From: a virus
Virus record (IMG/VR): IMGVR_UViG_3300037237_000490
Coordinates: 1 to 44,373 of that record
Reading direction: 5' to 3' (one strand)
Length of the DNA stretch: 44,373 nucleotides
In this document: positions 37,694 through 44,373 of the stretch, in pieces
Layout of the letters: the number at the start of each line of letters is the position of its first letter
Numbering within the stretch: position 1 is the first letter of the stretch
The notes under the pieces: generated by a model
What the model was told of the DNA's origin: nothing
The model's input: only the letters and a program-made list of their open reading frames with translations
Database searches by the model: none
Made by a program: the position numbers and the translations under genes

Positions 37694-39544
37694 ATGACGA
37701 CTATCGCCCAAATCCTGGCAATCTACAAGCTCGGGCTCTTGATCCCCACCGATGGGACTGGCGCGTACCACGAGAGCTACGACATCCCCGGCGGCTCCAC
37801 GGGCGTTGGCGGCTTTACCGCGCCTTCCAACGCGAAGTACATCGGGCAAATGGTTTGCCCCGCACCCCCTGGCTGCTACACCGCCGGCCAATATGTCGGG
37901 GGCACGATCCCTGCACTTCTTAGCACCGACCCAGGCAGCAACAGCTGTGCGATGTTTCAGTTTGGCACAAATGAAGCTGCCGCGACCGGCAATGCCAGTG
38001 CTGTGCGGGTGAACAACTCCAATAAGGCAATTACGTTTCATAAGAATGCGGCGTGGTCGCTGTTGTTCCGTATCGGCTGTACGTCGTTTCCAACCTCGGG
38101 CGCTGTTGTGCTTGGGAATAGCGACGGCGCAACAGGAGCAGGTCACTCCGGTCTGTTGCTCTCGTTTGCCAACGCGTCAGGCCAACTGCAAATGGCTCTG
38201 GCTGACGACACCGGCACGCTGCAATTGAACTATGGCGGCTCGGCCAACACGACCATCACCACCAACTCCATGTGGGCCGTGATCTTGACCTACGCTGGCG
38301 GACCAGCCCCGGTTAATTGGACTCTGGTGCCATATTCGGCTGGCGTGCCGCAAACTGGCACCCAGCAAACTGATGCTACGAGTAACGTCCGCAACACGAC
38401 ACCCACGACAGATGCGTTTGGGAACTTCACGCTGGGAGTCAAGTGCAACACAACGAACGACGGGGCATCCAACCCGTTCGCCGGCTTTATTGGTGATGTG
38501 GTTGTGGTCAATGGTGTCGTAACCTCGCAGAACATCACGGACTACCTCAATTACCTCCCGGCTCAGAACACAGCCGCTAACACCAGCGGAAATTTTGTGG
38601 TCAATGTGGGGCCCACTGTTATGGGGTTGGTTGGTACCACATCCGGTGCGATGCTGAACCCCAAAGACATTCCGATGGGGCATCGGCATTTCGACTTCAG
38701 CAATAGCGAAGCGACTGAGACCTTTACCGACTCCAATGACATCCCCATCACGCCCACGGTTCTAACTACTCCAGCCACGGCTAACGGGGCTAGTGTAGGC
38801 ACCGTAATTAATGTCTTGGAACGCTGGATGGGGCTGCCGAATTGTGCCCTGCAACGTGACTATCGAAGTGTGGCCAGCGCGGGGAACGTGGGGTCTGCTC
38901 TCCCTACGCTCGCTACCAACTCATTCAAGACGAACATGACCTCGCTGGCATTAGCCGGCACTACCAGCACCAACACGGGACTTGCCAACAGCACGGGCGA
39001 GCAGATTGGCACATCCAATACGGGTGAGTCTGAGCACGTTTGTGGTGATGCTACGTTCTATCTGGTTGCCAACAACATGAACGCCAGCAACGGCAGCAAG
39101 TTCATCGGCAACTCTGTTGGTGGGCTCACAATTAACACGACCGCCCAGTGTGTTGTGTTGTTTGCCAATTCAGTAAATGGCTCATTTACGAGCAATGTTT
39201 CGTTGCGGCATCCCACTCAGTACTTTAATGCAATAGTCATTCGCAAGCGCTCCAACCAATTCACTACCTACCGAATCAATCCTGCCGGCGCTGTGCTGAC
39301 TACAAGCGTATCACTCACCCATGACGTGTACATGGGCCTTGATTACATGGGTGTTGCTCCTGGCGGCACCACCAACGCTCTGGGCAACATCTGGAAGTTT
39401 GGCGTCTACGCAGCGGACATTGGAGACACCAACGCCAAGGCGCTGATATTGGGATTGGAAAACGGCGGCAAGCCCTCTCTCATCCTGCCGGGCGCTGGCG
39501 GAGGCCTCCACTTCCAACTCGGCCGGCGGTTTGGCCGCGGCTAA
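37694..39544 (+). CDS. Probable receptor-binding tail protein with LamG/concanavalin-like domains
   Basis: 616 residues. Two beta-sandwich-like parts (about 90-280 and 325-600), each with 'SLLFRI..TSFP', 'FIGDVVVVNGV' or 'FKFGVYAADIG' signatures of LamG-like sugar-binding folds seen in tail fibres. The codons are clearly less GC-rich (many AAC, ACC, ACT, TTT) than those around, as for receptor-binding genes that are exchanged between phages. It ends with a Gly/Pro/Leu tail. Host specificity is inferred. Confidence 0.65.
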   Translation: MTTIAQILAIYKLGLLIPTDGTGAYHESYDIPGGSTGVGGFTAPSNAKYIGQMVCPAPPGCYTAGQYVGGTIPALLSTDPGSNSCAMFQFGTNEAAATGNASAVRVNNSNKAITFHKNAAWSLLFRIGCTSFPTSGAVVLGNSDGATGAGHSGLLLSFANASGQLQMALADDTGTLQLNYGGSANTTITTNSMWAVILTYAGGPAPVNWTLVPYSAGVPQTGTQQTDATSNVRNTTPTTDAFGNFTLGVKCNTTNDGASNPFAGFIGDVVVVNGVVTSQNITDYLNYLPAQNTAANTSGNFVVNVGPTVMGLVGTTSGAMLNPKDIPMGHRHFDFSNSEATETFTDSNDIPITPTVLTTPATANGASVGTVINVLERWMGLPNCALQRDYRSVASAGNVGSALPTLATNSFKTNMTSLALAGTTSTNTGLANSTGEQIGTSNTGESEHVCGDATFYLVANNMNASNGSKFIGNSVGGLTINTTAQCVVLFANSVNGSFTSNVSLRHPTQYFNAIVIRKRSNQFTTYRINPAGAVLTTSVSLTHDVYMGLDYMGVAPGGTTNALGNIWKFGVYAADIGDTNAKALILGLENGGKPSLILPGAGGGLHFQLGRRFGRG

Positions 39545-39573
39545 GCGGATCGTCAACAGCGAAGGATCGCACC

Positions 39574-39867
39574 ATGGAAGAGATCGAACTCTGGCTTAAA
39601 GGCGCCGGCCAGGTCGGCATCCCCGCGGCGCTGCTGGGCGCCGTGTTCTACGGCCTCTGGCAGATTATCAAGTGGTCCGGACGCCGGCTCGATCGCTTGG
39701 TGAGCGCGCACGCGCGGCTCATGCGCACGCTGGCCCAAAACGACACGCGGCACGCCGTCGCCGCCGAGGCCTCGGCCGGTGGCCACCACACCACGCAGGA
39801 AAAGCTGGAGAAGGTGCACGACGACGTGCGTGCGATCAAGGGCGCCGTCTGCAAAACGGCCGCCTGA
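39574..39867 (+). CDS. Small membrane protein, holin-like candidate
   Basis: 97 residues. One hydrophobic helix (GIPAALLGAVFYGLWQIIKW, about 15-34), then a basic segment and a coiled coil with EKLEKVHDDVRAIKGA. One membrane helix plus a charged tail is seen in some holins or antiholins, but such proteins are also used in tail-membrane contacts. Situated among tail genes; no endolysin next to it. Confidence 0.5.
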   Translation: MEEIELWLKGAGQVGIPAALLGAVFYGLWQIIKWSGRRLDRLVSAHARLMRTLAQNDTRHAVAAEASAGGHHTTQEKLEKVHDDVRAIKGAVCKTAA

Positions 39868-39868
39868 T

Positions 39869-39882
39869 ATTTCGAGCGAAAT
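39869..39882. promoter_or_regulatory. ATTTCG-NN-CGAAAT palindrome, site 6
   Basis: ATTTCG-AG-CGAAAT, 17 bases before the ATG at 39900. The neighbourhood TATTTCGAGCGAAATAAA matches that of site 5 over 18 bases. Confidence 0.7.
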
Positions 39883-39899
39883 AAAACGCGACGCCCCCC

Positions 39900-42110
39900 A
39901 TGGCCGAAACCCTCACCTTCAGCACGCCCGACTCGCCGCGGATCGTCCCCGCGCGCACAGTCTACGTACGCGCGAACTGGTTCGACGACTGGGAGGAGAT
40001 CGACTACCTCTACTGCGAGAGCGTCACCTTCGCCGCCAGCCCCGGCATGGGCCGCGCGCAGCTTGTCTGGCGCTACGGCCGCGTGCAGCAAGCCGGTACC
40101 AGCAGCTACGACGTGTTCGAGCGTCTCGACAAGCTGCGCTGGTATGTGAAGGTCGCGATCGACCAACCCAATTACGAGTTGGAATTCGGATCCGGCGGCC
40201 TCAGCTGGTACGGCGTGCTCGAGCAGGACGCCTCGGAGCTGCGGGGACTGCTGGCCGAGGGGCAGCCCTCGGGCAAGCAGACGCTCACGGCCTTCGGCCT
40301 CGATATCATGCTCGAGCGGCACGTGCTGCGGCAGAGCACGGTCGAGGCCTCCGACGGCAGCGAGTCGACCGTGGCCCGCGGCATCGAGTTCAACCATCGG
40401 GCCCAGCTCGACGGCCAGGAAAAGGAAGAAGCCCCCAACCGCTCGAACGAGATGGGCGGCCTCGACGCCTACATTTTCGCGAACGACCTGACGAGCGCGC
40501 AATTCTGGTCGTCGCTGGACGCGGTGAACTACCTGTTGACCTACCAGGCGCCAACCGACGACATGGGCGGCATCGAAATCACCTGGGAGCTCGCCGAGGG
40601 GCTGTTCGTCAATGAGCTGCCGAACCTCGATCAGCCCCGGAAGGCCTGCCACGGCCGCTCGCTCCGCCAGGTGCTCGACGAGCTGATCGATCGCCGCCGG
40701 CTGCTGGGCTATACGATCGACGTCAGCGAGGGCTACGAAGGGGGCGACGTCATCCAGGTGGTGCCGTTCACCTTCACCGCGACCGACATTGAGCTCGATG
40801 ACTTCACCGTCTCGGCCAACATTGCGCAAAAGGCCCTCGTGTTCGACAACGACAGCGGCCTGAAGGCGGCCGTGCTTACTAACACCACGAAGGATGCCAT
40901 CGACCAGGTGGTGGCCAGCGGGGAGCGGGTGGTCGCCTGTTTCACCCTCCGCGCGGCCGACGAGGAGCTGGTCGAGGGCTGGAGCGACGCGCAGCAGGGC
41001 GTCTACGAGACCGGCGCCAGCGAGGTGGCCGAATATGCCGGCGACGATCTTTACGTGAAGGAAAAGCTCAACGAGATCGCCCGCAAACAAGACTCGGTGA
41101 AACGGGTCTACGCCGCCTTCACGCTGCCGCCCGATTGGGACGGCACCGTCGACGAGGGTACGCCTTACTTCCCCGACCCTAGCAATGAAGACGAGCCGAC
41201 GCCGTTCTACCAGCCCCAACTGCGCTTTCTGCACCACCTGCCGTTCAAAAGCGATCACGATTATTCCGAGGATCCGGCCGTCGACAACACGCCCGAGGGC
41301 GCCCGTTGGGAATATCGCCCGCTGCTGGCCATGATCGCGCTGCCCGACGACTCGGGTCGTTACGCGAAGCTGCACACTCTGTCGAGCCAGGTCGAAACGC
41401 TCAACAATCTGATTGACGGGCCCGGCGACGACCAGCTTATTCCAGGCTGCGAATGGAGCGCCGAGGTACGGCCGCTCGACGATGCTCCCGGCGCGATGAT
41501 CACTGTGCATGGCGCGCCGCAGCACGTGCTGGCTGGCGAGGACTTTACGCCGCTCGACGATGATCCGGCCGTCCAGTCTCCCCAGGACTGGCAGGAGATC
41601 GTGCTGACGGTGGCGATGGAAATCGATCTTCACGTCGAGTCCCGCTGGCCGACGGATGATGACCTGACGGATACCCAGGTAGTGCGTCGGCTGATTGTGG
41701 ACCTGGGCGACGAGTTCAAGCAGCACTACGTAGTGCCGGACACCATCTGGGACGTCAAAGAAGACGGCACCCTGCAAACTACAGACGGCGGCTTCATCCG
41801 TGACGACTCGGATGCGCTCGGGCGCGTGGCCCGCGTGGCCTACGAGTGGTACGCCGTCGAGCGGCAGAGCATCAAACTGCAATTCGCCTACATCACGGTC
41901 CGCCTGGTGGTGGGCGATCTGATTACCACGATCGGCTCCGACGAAAGCGAAGAGCAGATCAACTCCGTGGTCACCAGCCTGCGGTTTGATTTCCCGGAGC
42001 ACGAGGGGGTCACACCCGCGGGCGTGCTCACCACGATCACCACCGGCTTCGCCGAGTTGGATCCGTCGCACCTGTTGTCGCACGGCAAAAGCGGCCGAGT
42101 CCTGAACTAG
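39900..42110 (+). CDS. Large tail hub or baseplate protein, probable
   Basis: 736 residues. The order of strands and the acidic composition (WFDDWEEIDYLYCESVTF, MGGLDAYIFAND, GRSLRQVLDELIDRRRLLGYTIDV) are like the hub proteins that close the tail tip. The C-terminal third has repeated 'TVAMEIDLHVESRW'-type strands. No peptidase motif seen. The gene is placed after the receptor-binding and membrane genes and before tip proteins. Confidence 0.55.
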   Translation: MAETLTFSTPDSPRIVPARTVYVRANWFDDWEEIDYLYCESVTFAASPGMGRAQLVWRYGRVQQAGTSSYDVFERLDKLRWYVKVAIDQPNYELEFGSGGLSWYGVLEQDASELRGLLAEGQPSGKQTLTAFGLDIMLERHVLRQSTVEASDGSESTVARGIEFNHRAQLDGQEKEEAPNRSNEMGGLDAYIFANDLTSAQFWSSLDAVNYLLTYQAPTDDMGGIEITWELAEGLFVNELPNLDQPRKACHGRSLRQVLDELIDRRRLLGYTIDVSEGYEGGDVIQVVPFTFTATDIELDDFTVSANIAQKALVFDNDSGLKAAVLTNTTKDAIDQVVASGERVVACFTLRAADEELVEGWSDAQQGVYETGASEVAEYAGDDLYVKEKLNEIARKQDSVKRVYAAFTLPPDWDGTVDEGTPYFPDPSNEDEPTPFYQPQLRFLHHLPFKSDHDYSEDPAVDNTPEGARWEYRPLLAMIALPDDSGRYAKLHTLSSQVETLNNLIDGPGDDQLIPGCEWSAEVRPLDDAPGAMITVHGAPQHVLAGEDFTPLDDDPAVQSPQDWQEIVLTVAMEIDLHVESRWPTDDDLTDTQVVRRLIVDLGDEFKQHYVVPDTIWDVKEDGTLQTTDGGFIRDDSDALGRVARVAYEWYAVERQSIKLQFAYITVRLVVGDLITTIGSDESEEQINSVVTSLRFDFPEHEGVTPAGVLTTITTGFAELDPSHLLSHGKSGRVLN

Positions 42111-42136
42111 CCGAGCCTCCTCGCCGATTACCTCCC

Positions 42137-42961
42137 ATGGCCAAATCATCCCCAGCAGACCGGATCGCAGATCTCGAAGCCGAGCTGTCCCGGCTGCGCG
42201 CGGAGTTCCAAGCGCTTCGCAAGAACGCGCCAGTGCTGCGGCCGCCGCTAGGACTTCGCCTCGCGCGGACGGCCGTCGACCCGGCGGACGATACCTACCC
42301 TGAAGAAAGCGACACTCCCAACACGTATCCGATCATTTTTCTCGACGGCACCTACGACCAGGAAGCCGGAGATCAGGCGCCGGAATGGACCGATCGGCAG
42401 AGCGACGCCCTGGCCGTTGCGCAAAACATTGCGCCTCCGGGCCACTATCCTTCTGAAGGTCAAATCGTCGCGGTCTGGTTCGATAATGGCCGCTGGTGGT
42501 TTGAATACTTCCGCGTCAGCCGTCGGTTCAAATGCCTGTTGAACGGCGCGCTCCATAAGAGCGATACGTCGGCCACGATCGACGGAGTGACGGCGCTCGA
42601 TGACAACGACTATGTACCGTCGCCAACGTCAGCCTCCAACTATCTGGCACTAGACGCGCCCAACGATGCTACCGGCTTCATCACCGAAATTTGGTCGTCG
42701 GGTGAGGCGACCTATATCCTCGACGCGCTATCCAACCACTTTGCGCGGATCATCTACGGAACCCTGGGCGGCACGCTCGGCGCAGGGGGCAGCGTGAGTT
42801 GCACCGTCACAGGTGGACGCGACGGCGTGAGTCCTGGAAGCACGGTCACTGTCTTCTCGGACGAAAGCCTGTTCACAGGCGTCCTCGGTAAGAAGTTCAA
42901 GGCTTACTACAGCCCAGAAGACAACAAGTATTATTTCTTGTGGGTTGAAGGCACCTGCTGA
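42137..42961 (+). CDS. Tail tip or fibre protein with N-terminal coiled coil
   Basis: 274 residues. N-terminal coiled coil (RIADLEAELSRLRAEFQALR) probably for trimerisation, then beta-rich domains (GQIVAVWFDNGRWWFEYFRV; GTLGGTLGAGGSVSCTV). It is coupled to the next gene by ATGA overlap. A trimeric attachment or tip role is likely from structure; no motif confirms it. Confidence 0.55.
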   Translation: MAKSSPADRIADLEAELSRLRAEFQALRKNAPVLRPPLGLRLARTAVDPADDTYPEESDTPNTYPIIFLDGTYDQEAGDQAPEWTDRQSDALAVAQNIAPPGHYPSEGQIVAVWFDNGRWWFEYFRVSRRFKCLLNGALHKSDTSATIDGVTALDDNDYVPSPTSASNYLALDAPNDATGFITEIWSSGEATYILDALSNHFARIIYGTLGGTLGAGGSVSCTVTGGRDGVSPGSTVTVFSDESLFTGVLGKKFKAYYSPEDNKYYFLWVEGTC

Positions 42962-43491
42962 TGACGGCCCAGAACTGCCTACAACACATCATGCCGTGCG
43001 GATGCACTGCCCCTCCATGCACTGCGGACACAGACTGCTGCGTATCGTTTCCGTCTCAAATGGACATCACGCTTCCCAATGCGTGGACCAACCACACGTG
43101 TGTCGGCTGCGTGGTCGGGGGGCGCACCTACACGGCCTCTAACAACACTACGATCTCAGGGTGCGCAACATCCGTTTTAGTACCGAAGTCCAATTATTAC
43201 GTCTACCAGTCCCCGTCCGCGATTTGCACAGTCAGCGGCGTGCCAGTTTTCTTGACTCAAATTTTGTCCTTTGGCTGCGGCGCCGGCGTCTGTTACCTGG
43301 GACTGAGCGTGCAGATTGGCTCGGTTGGCAGCGGGGCATGCGACCAATATCACTATCTTTTCACAATGCCCTCGTCATTGGCCGACTGTCTAACCACTAC
43401 GTGGATGCTTGCATTTCAGACAAGCAGCATCGGAATCGGGTACTGCAATTTTAACTCCGCTGCCGGCTCGGTCTCGGTCGTCAAGCACTGA
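42961..43491 (+). CDS. Cys-rich tail-tip-associated protein
   Basis: 176 residues with about 15 Cys, many in pairs at the start (NCLQHIMPCGCTAPPCTADT) and throughout. It has beta-like strands and no signal peptide. It is coupled at both ends to its neighbours by overlapping start/stop codons. Cys may form disulfides in the mature virion. The codon mix is less GC-rich than the hub gene. No family recognised. Confidence 0.55.
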   Translation: MTAQNCLQHIMPCGCTAPPCTADTDCCVSFPSQMDITLPNAWTNHTCVGCVVGGRTYTASNNTTISGCATSVLVPKSNYYVYQSPSAICTVSGVPVFLTQILSFGCGAGVCYLGLSVQIGSVGSGACDQYHYLFTMPSSLADCLTTTWMLAFQTSSIGIGYCNFNSAAGSVSVVKH

Positions 43492-43889
43492 TGCACTGCC
43501 CCTACGAACCGCATCCAGACGGGACATTCAAATGCCCGATGTGCGGTGACATCGCCCAGCGAATCACGCTGCGTGTCTGCGCGATGCCGATGCACGGCCC
43601 TCCGCGGCCACCAGCGCCATCCATTTTCAAGAAGATGGCTCGGTTTAGCGTGGACGCAATCAAGCACGTTGCCGCCGGATCGCCGACCTGCACCCAAGAG
43701 CAGATCGACGCGCGACTGACAATCTGTCGTGCCTGTCCGGGGAACTTCTATGTGCCGGACGCTGACAACCCCGAGCTGGGAAGCTGCTCGAACTGCGGTT
43801 GTTTGATCGGCCGAGAGCAAAAGTTTCTCAACAAGCTCGGCTGGTCAGACCAAGAGTGCCCGATCGGGGCTTGGCCAAGATTGAGCTGA
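43491..43889 (+). CDS. Double zinc-ribbon protein at the end of the tail operon
   Basis: 132 residues. First ribbon CPYEPHPDGTFKCPMC (3-18), second ICRACPG then GSCSNCGCLIG and CPIG near the end. The 'C..C....NKL.W..Q.CP.G.W' ending is a pattern I recall from small proteins that follow tail genes in related phages. It could bind metal, DNA or a tail-tip partner. Its start overlaps the previous stop. Confidence 0.6.
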   Translation: MHCPYEPHPDGTFKCPMCGDIAQRITLRVCAMPMHGPPRPPAPSIFKKMARFSVDAIKHVAAGSPTCTQEQIDARLTICRACPGNFYVPDADNPELGSCSNCGCLIGREQKFLNKLGWSDQECPIGAWPRLS

Positions 43890-43932
43890 AGACGGAGAAG
43901 GCGACGGCCGCAGCCCGCTCTGCCCGGACTTC

Positions 43933-44145
43933 TCAGCGTCGGCCGACTGACGAGACGTCCGGTCGACCGGCCGGTTCCGCGTGGTAAGCGTCGACCTGCG
44001 ACGAGTCGCACACTACCGCCATTGGCGCAGGCACATCGCGGCAGCGATGCTGCATCAATGCGATCGCCTCGCCTGGCGTATCGGCTTCGATTTCTCCCAA
44101 ACTGACCTGCTTGATGAGCTGGCCATAGACGACGAATCGCGGCAT
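43933..44145 (-). CDS. Hypothetical small leftward protein
   Basis: 70 residues from the ATG at 44145, GGAG about ten bases upstream. A beta strand MPRFVVYGQLIKQVSLGEIEAD (outline) and a helix GEAIALMQHRC suggest a small alpha/beta protein. It is downstream of the zinc-ribbon gene on the same strand, convergent with the tail operon. A 43-base gap separates the two operons with no clear terminator. Confidence 0.5.
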   Translation of the reverse strand: MPRFVVYGQLIKQVSLGEIEADTPGEAIALMQHRCRDVPAPMAVVCDSSQVDAYHAEPAGRPDVSSVGRR

Positions 44146-44169
44146 CGCCGGGTTCTCCAAACAATTTGC

Positions 44170-44373
44170 CTACCGCTGGTTCGTTTCGAGCTCGCCCGTG
44201 CGCCGATCAAGCGCGACCACCGTACCATCTAGGAAGCGACTGACTTGGAAATCGGCCGAGTTGTGCCGCTTACACAAGAGCAGCGGATCGCGGCGATCGC
44301 CGCATACGGCGATCATCTCGAGTTTCCATGTCTGGAGCGGCACCGAAGGGGCGCCACAGACCGCGCAGGTCAT
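44170..44373 (-). CDS. Small zinc-binding leftward protein
   Basis: 67 residues whose start codon is the last base triplet of the window. Cys motifs MTCAVCGAP (1-9) and VCGDRRDPLLLCKRH can bind one zinc. Leftward, first gene of the short right-end operon. No family named. Confidence 0.55.
   Translation of the reverse strand: MTCAVCGAPSVPLQTWKLEMIAVCGDRRDPLLLCKRHNSADFQVSRFLDGTVVALDRRTGELETNQR

Noticed and set aside
37694-39544. Diversity-generating retroelement target
   Set aside because: A variable tail gene is plausible but no reverse transcriptase or template repeat was seen.
39648-42149. An 833-codon leftward open frame
   Set aside because: It is the mirror of the tail hub gene in GC-rich DNA. 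The rightward frame has a normal start, codon use and operon context; the leftward product is Arg/His/Val-rich with no domain.

Overview
The window reads as one nearly complete tailed-phage genome, most likely a prophage with a long non-contractile tail, lying in or taken from a GC-rich bacterium. I lean towards a Planctomycetota host. The recombinase at the left edge carries the altered active-site pattern (GINCGLGN, YALRH) that I recall from that phylum, and the mix of small zinc-ribbon, GYD-repeat and fused protease-capsid proteins fits. The window alone does not prove the taxonomy.

Layout. 1-4100 is the integration end: a leftward tyrosine recombinase with a degenerate active site, a tRNA-Met(CAU), two 75-bp structured repeats, a small lipoprotein, and a rightward tyrosine recombinase with all catalytic residues followed by terminators. 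4350-12330 is the early and replication region. It holds a small DUF6948-like protein paired with a Gly-Tyr-Asp repeat protein, several unknown small proteins, a putative replication initiator whose coding sequence contains a cluster of large palindromes that look like an origin, a ParB-family protein, CsrA, a second CsrA-like protein, and a two-gene cassette flanked by a 36-bp inverted repeat. 12360-20330 is the accessory region: an Acb2/Tad1-type anti-CBASS protein, a zincin-like protein, an NlpC/P60-like amidase, a membrane-anchored thioredoxin fusion, helical or Ala-rich exported proteins, an HTH/zinc-ribbon regulator and a membrane-anchored DNA/RNA endonuclease.

20330-43890 is the packaging and structural region in the usual siphovirus order: possible cos-like site, small and large terminase (GpA type), small proteins, tRNA-Arg(UCU), a gpW-like connector with no normal start codon, portal, a protease-capsid fusion, head-tail joining proteins, tail tube, a tail assembly chaperone with an A9 frameshift site, tape measure, distal tail proteins, a likely receptor-binding protein, a membrane protein, a tail hub and Cys-rich tip proteins. 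Two short leftward genes close the window.

Three signals are not explained by ordinary gene content. A 14-bp palindrome, ATTTCG-NN-CGAAAT, occurs six times. A roughly 90-100 nt multi-hairpin element is duplicated in two structural-gene gaps. The palindrome cluster inside the initiator gene resembles a lambda-type origin. No cI-like repressor, CRISPR array, rRNA or insertion sequence was recognised.
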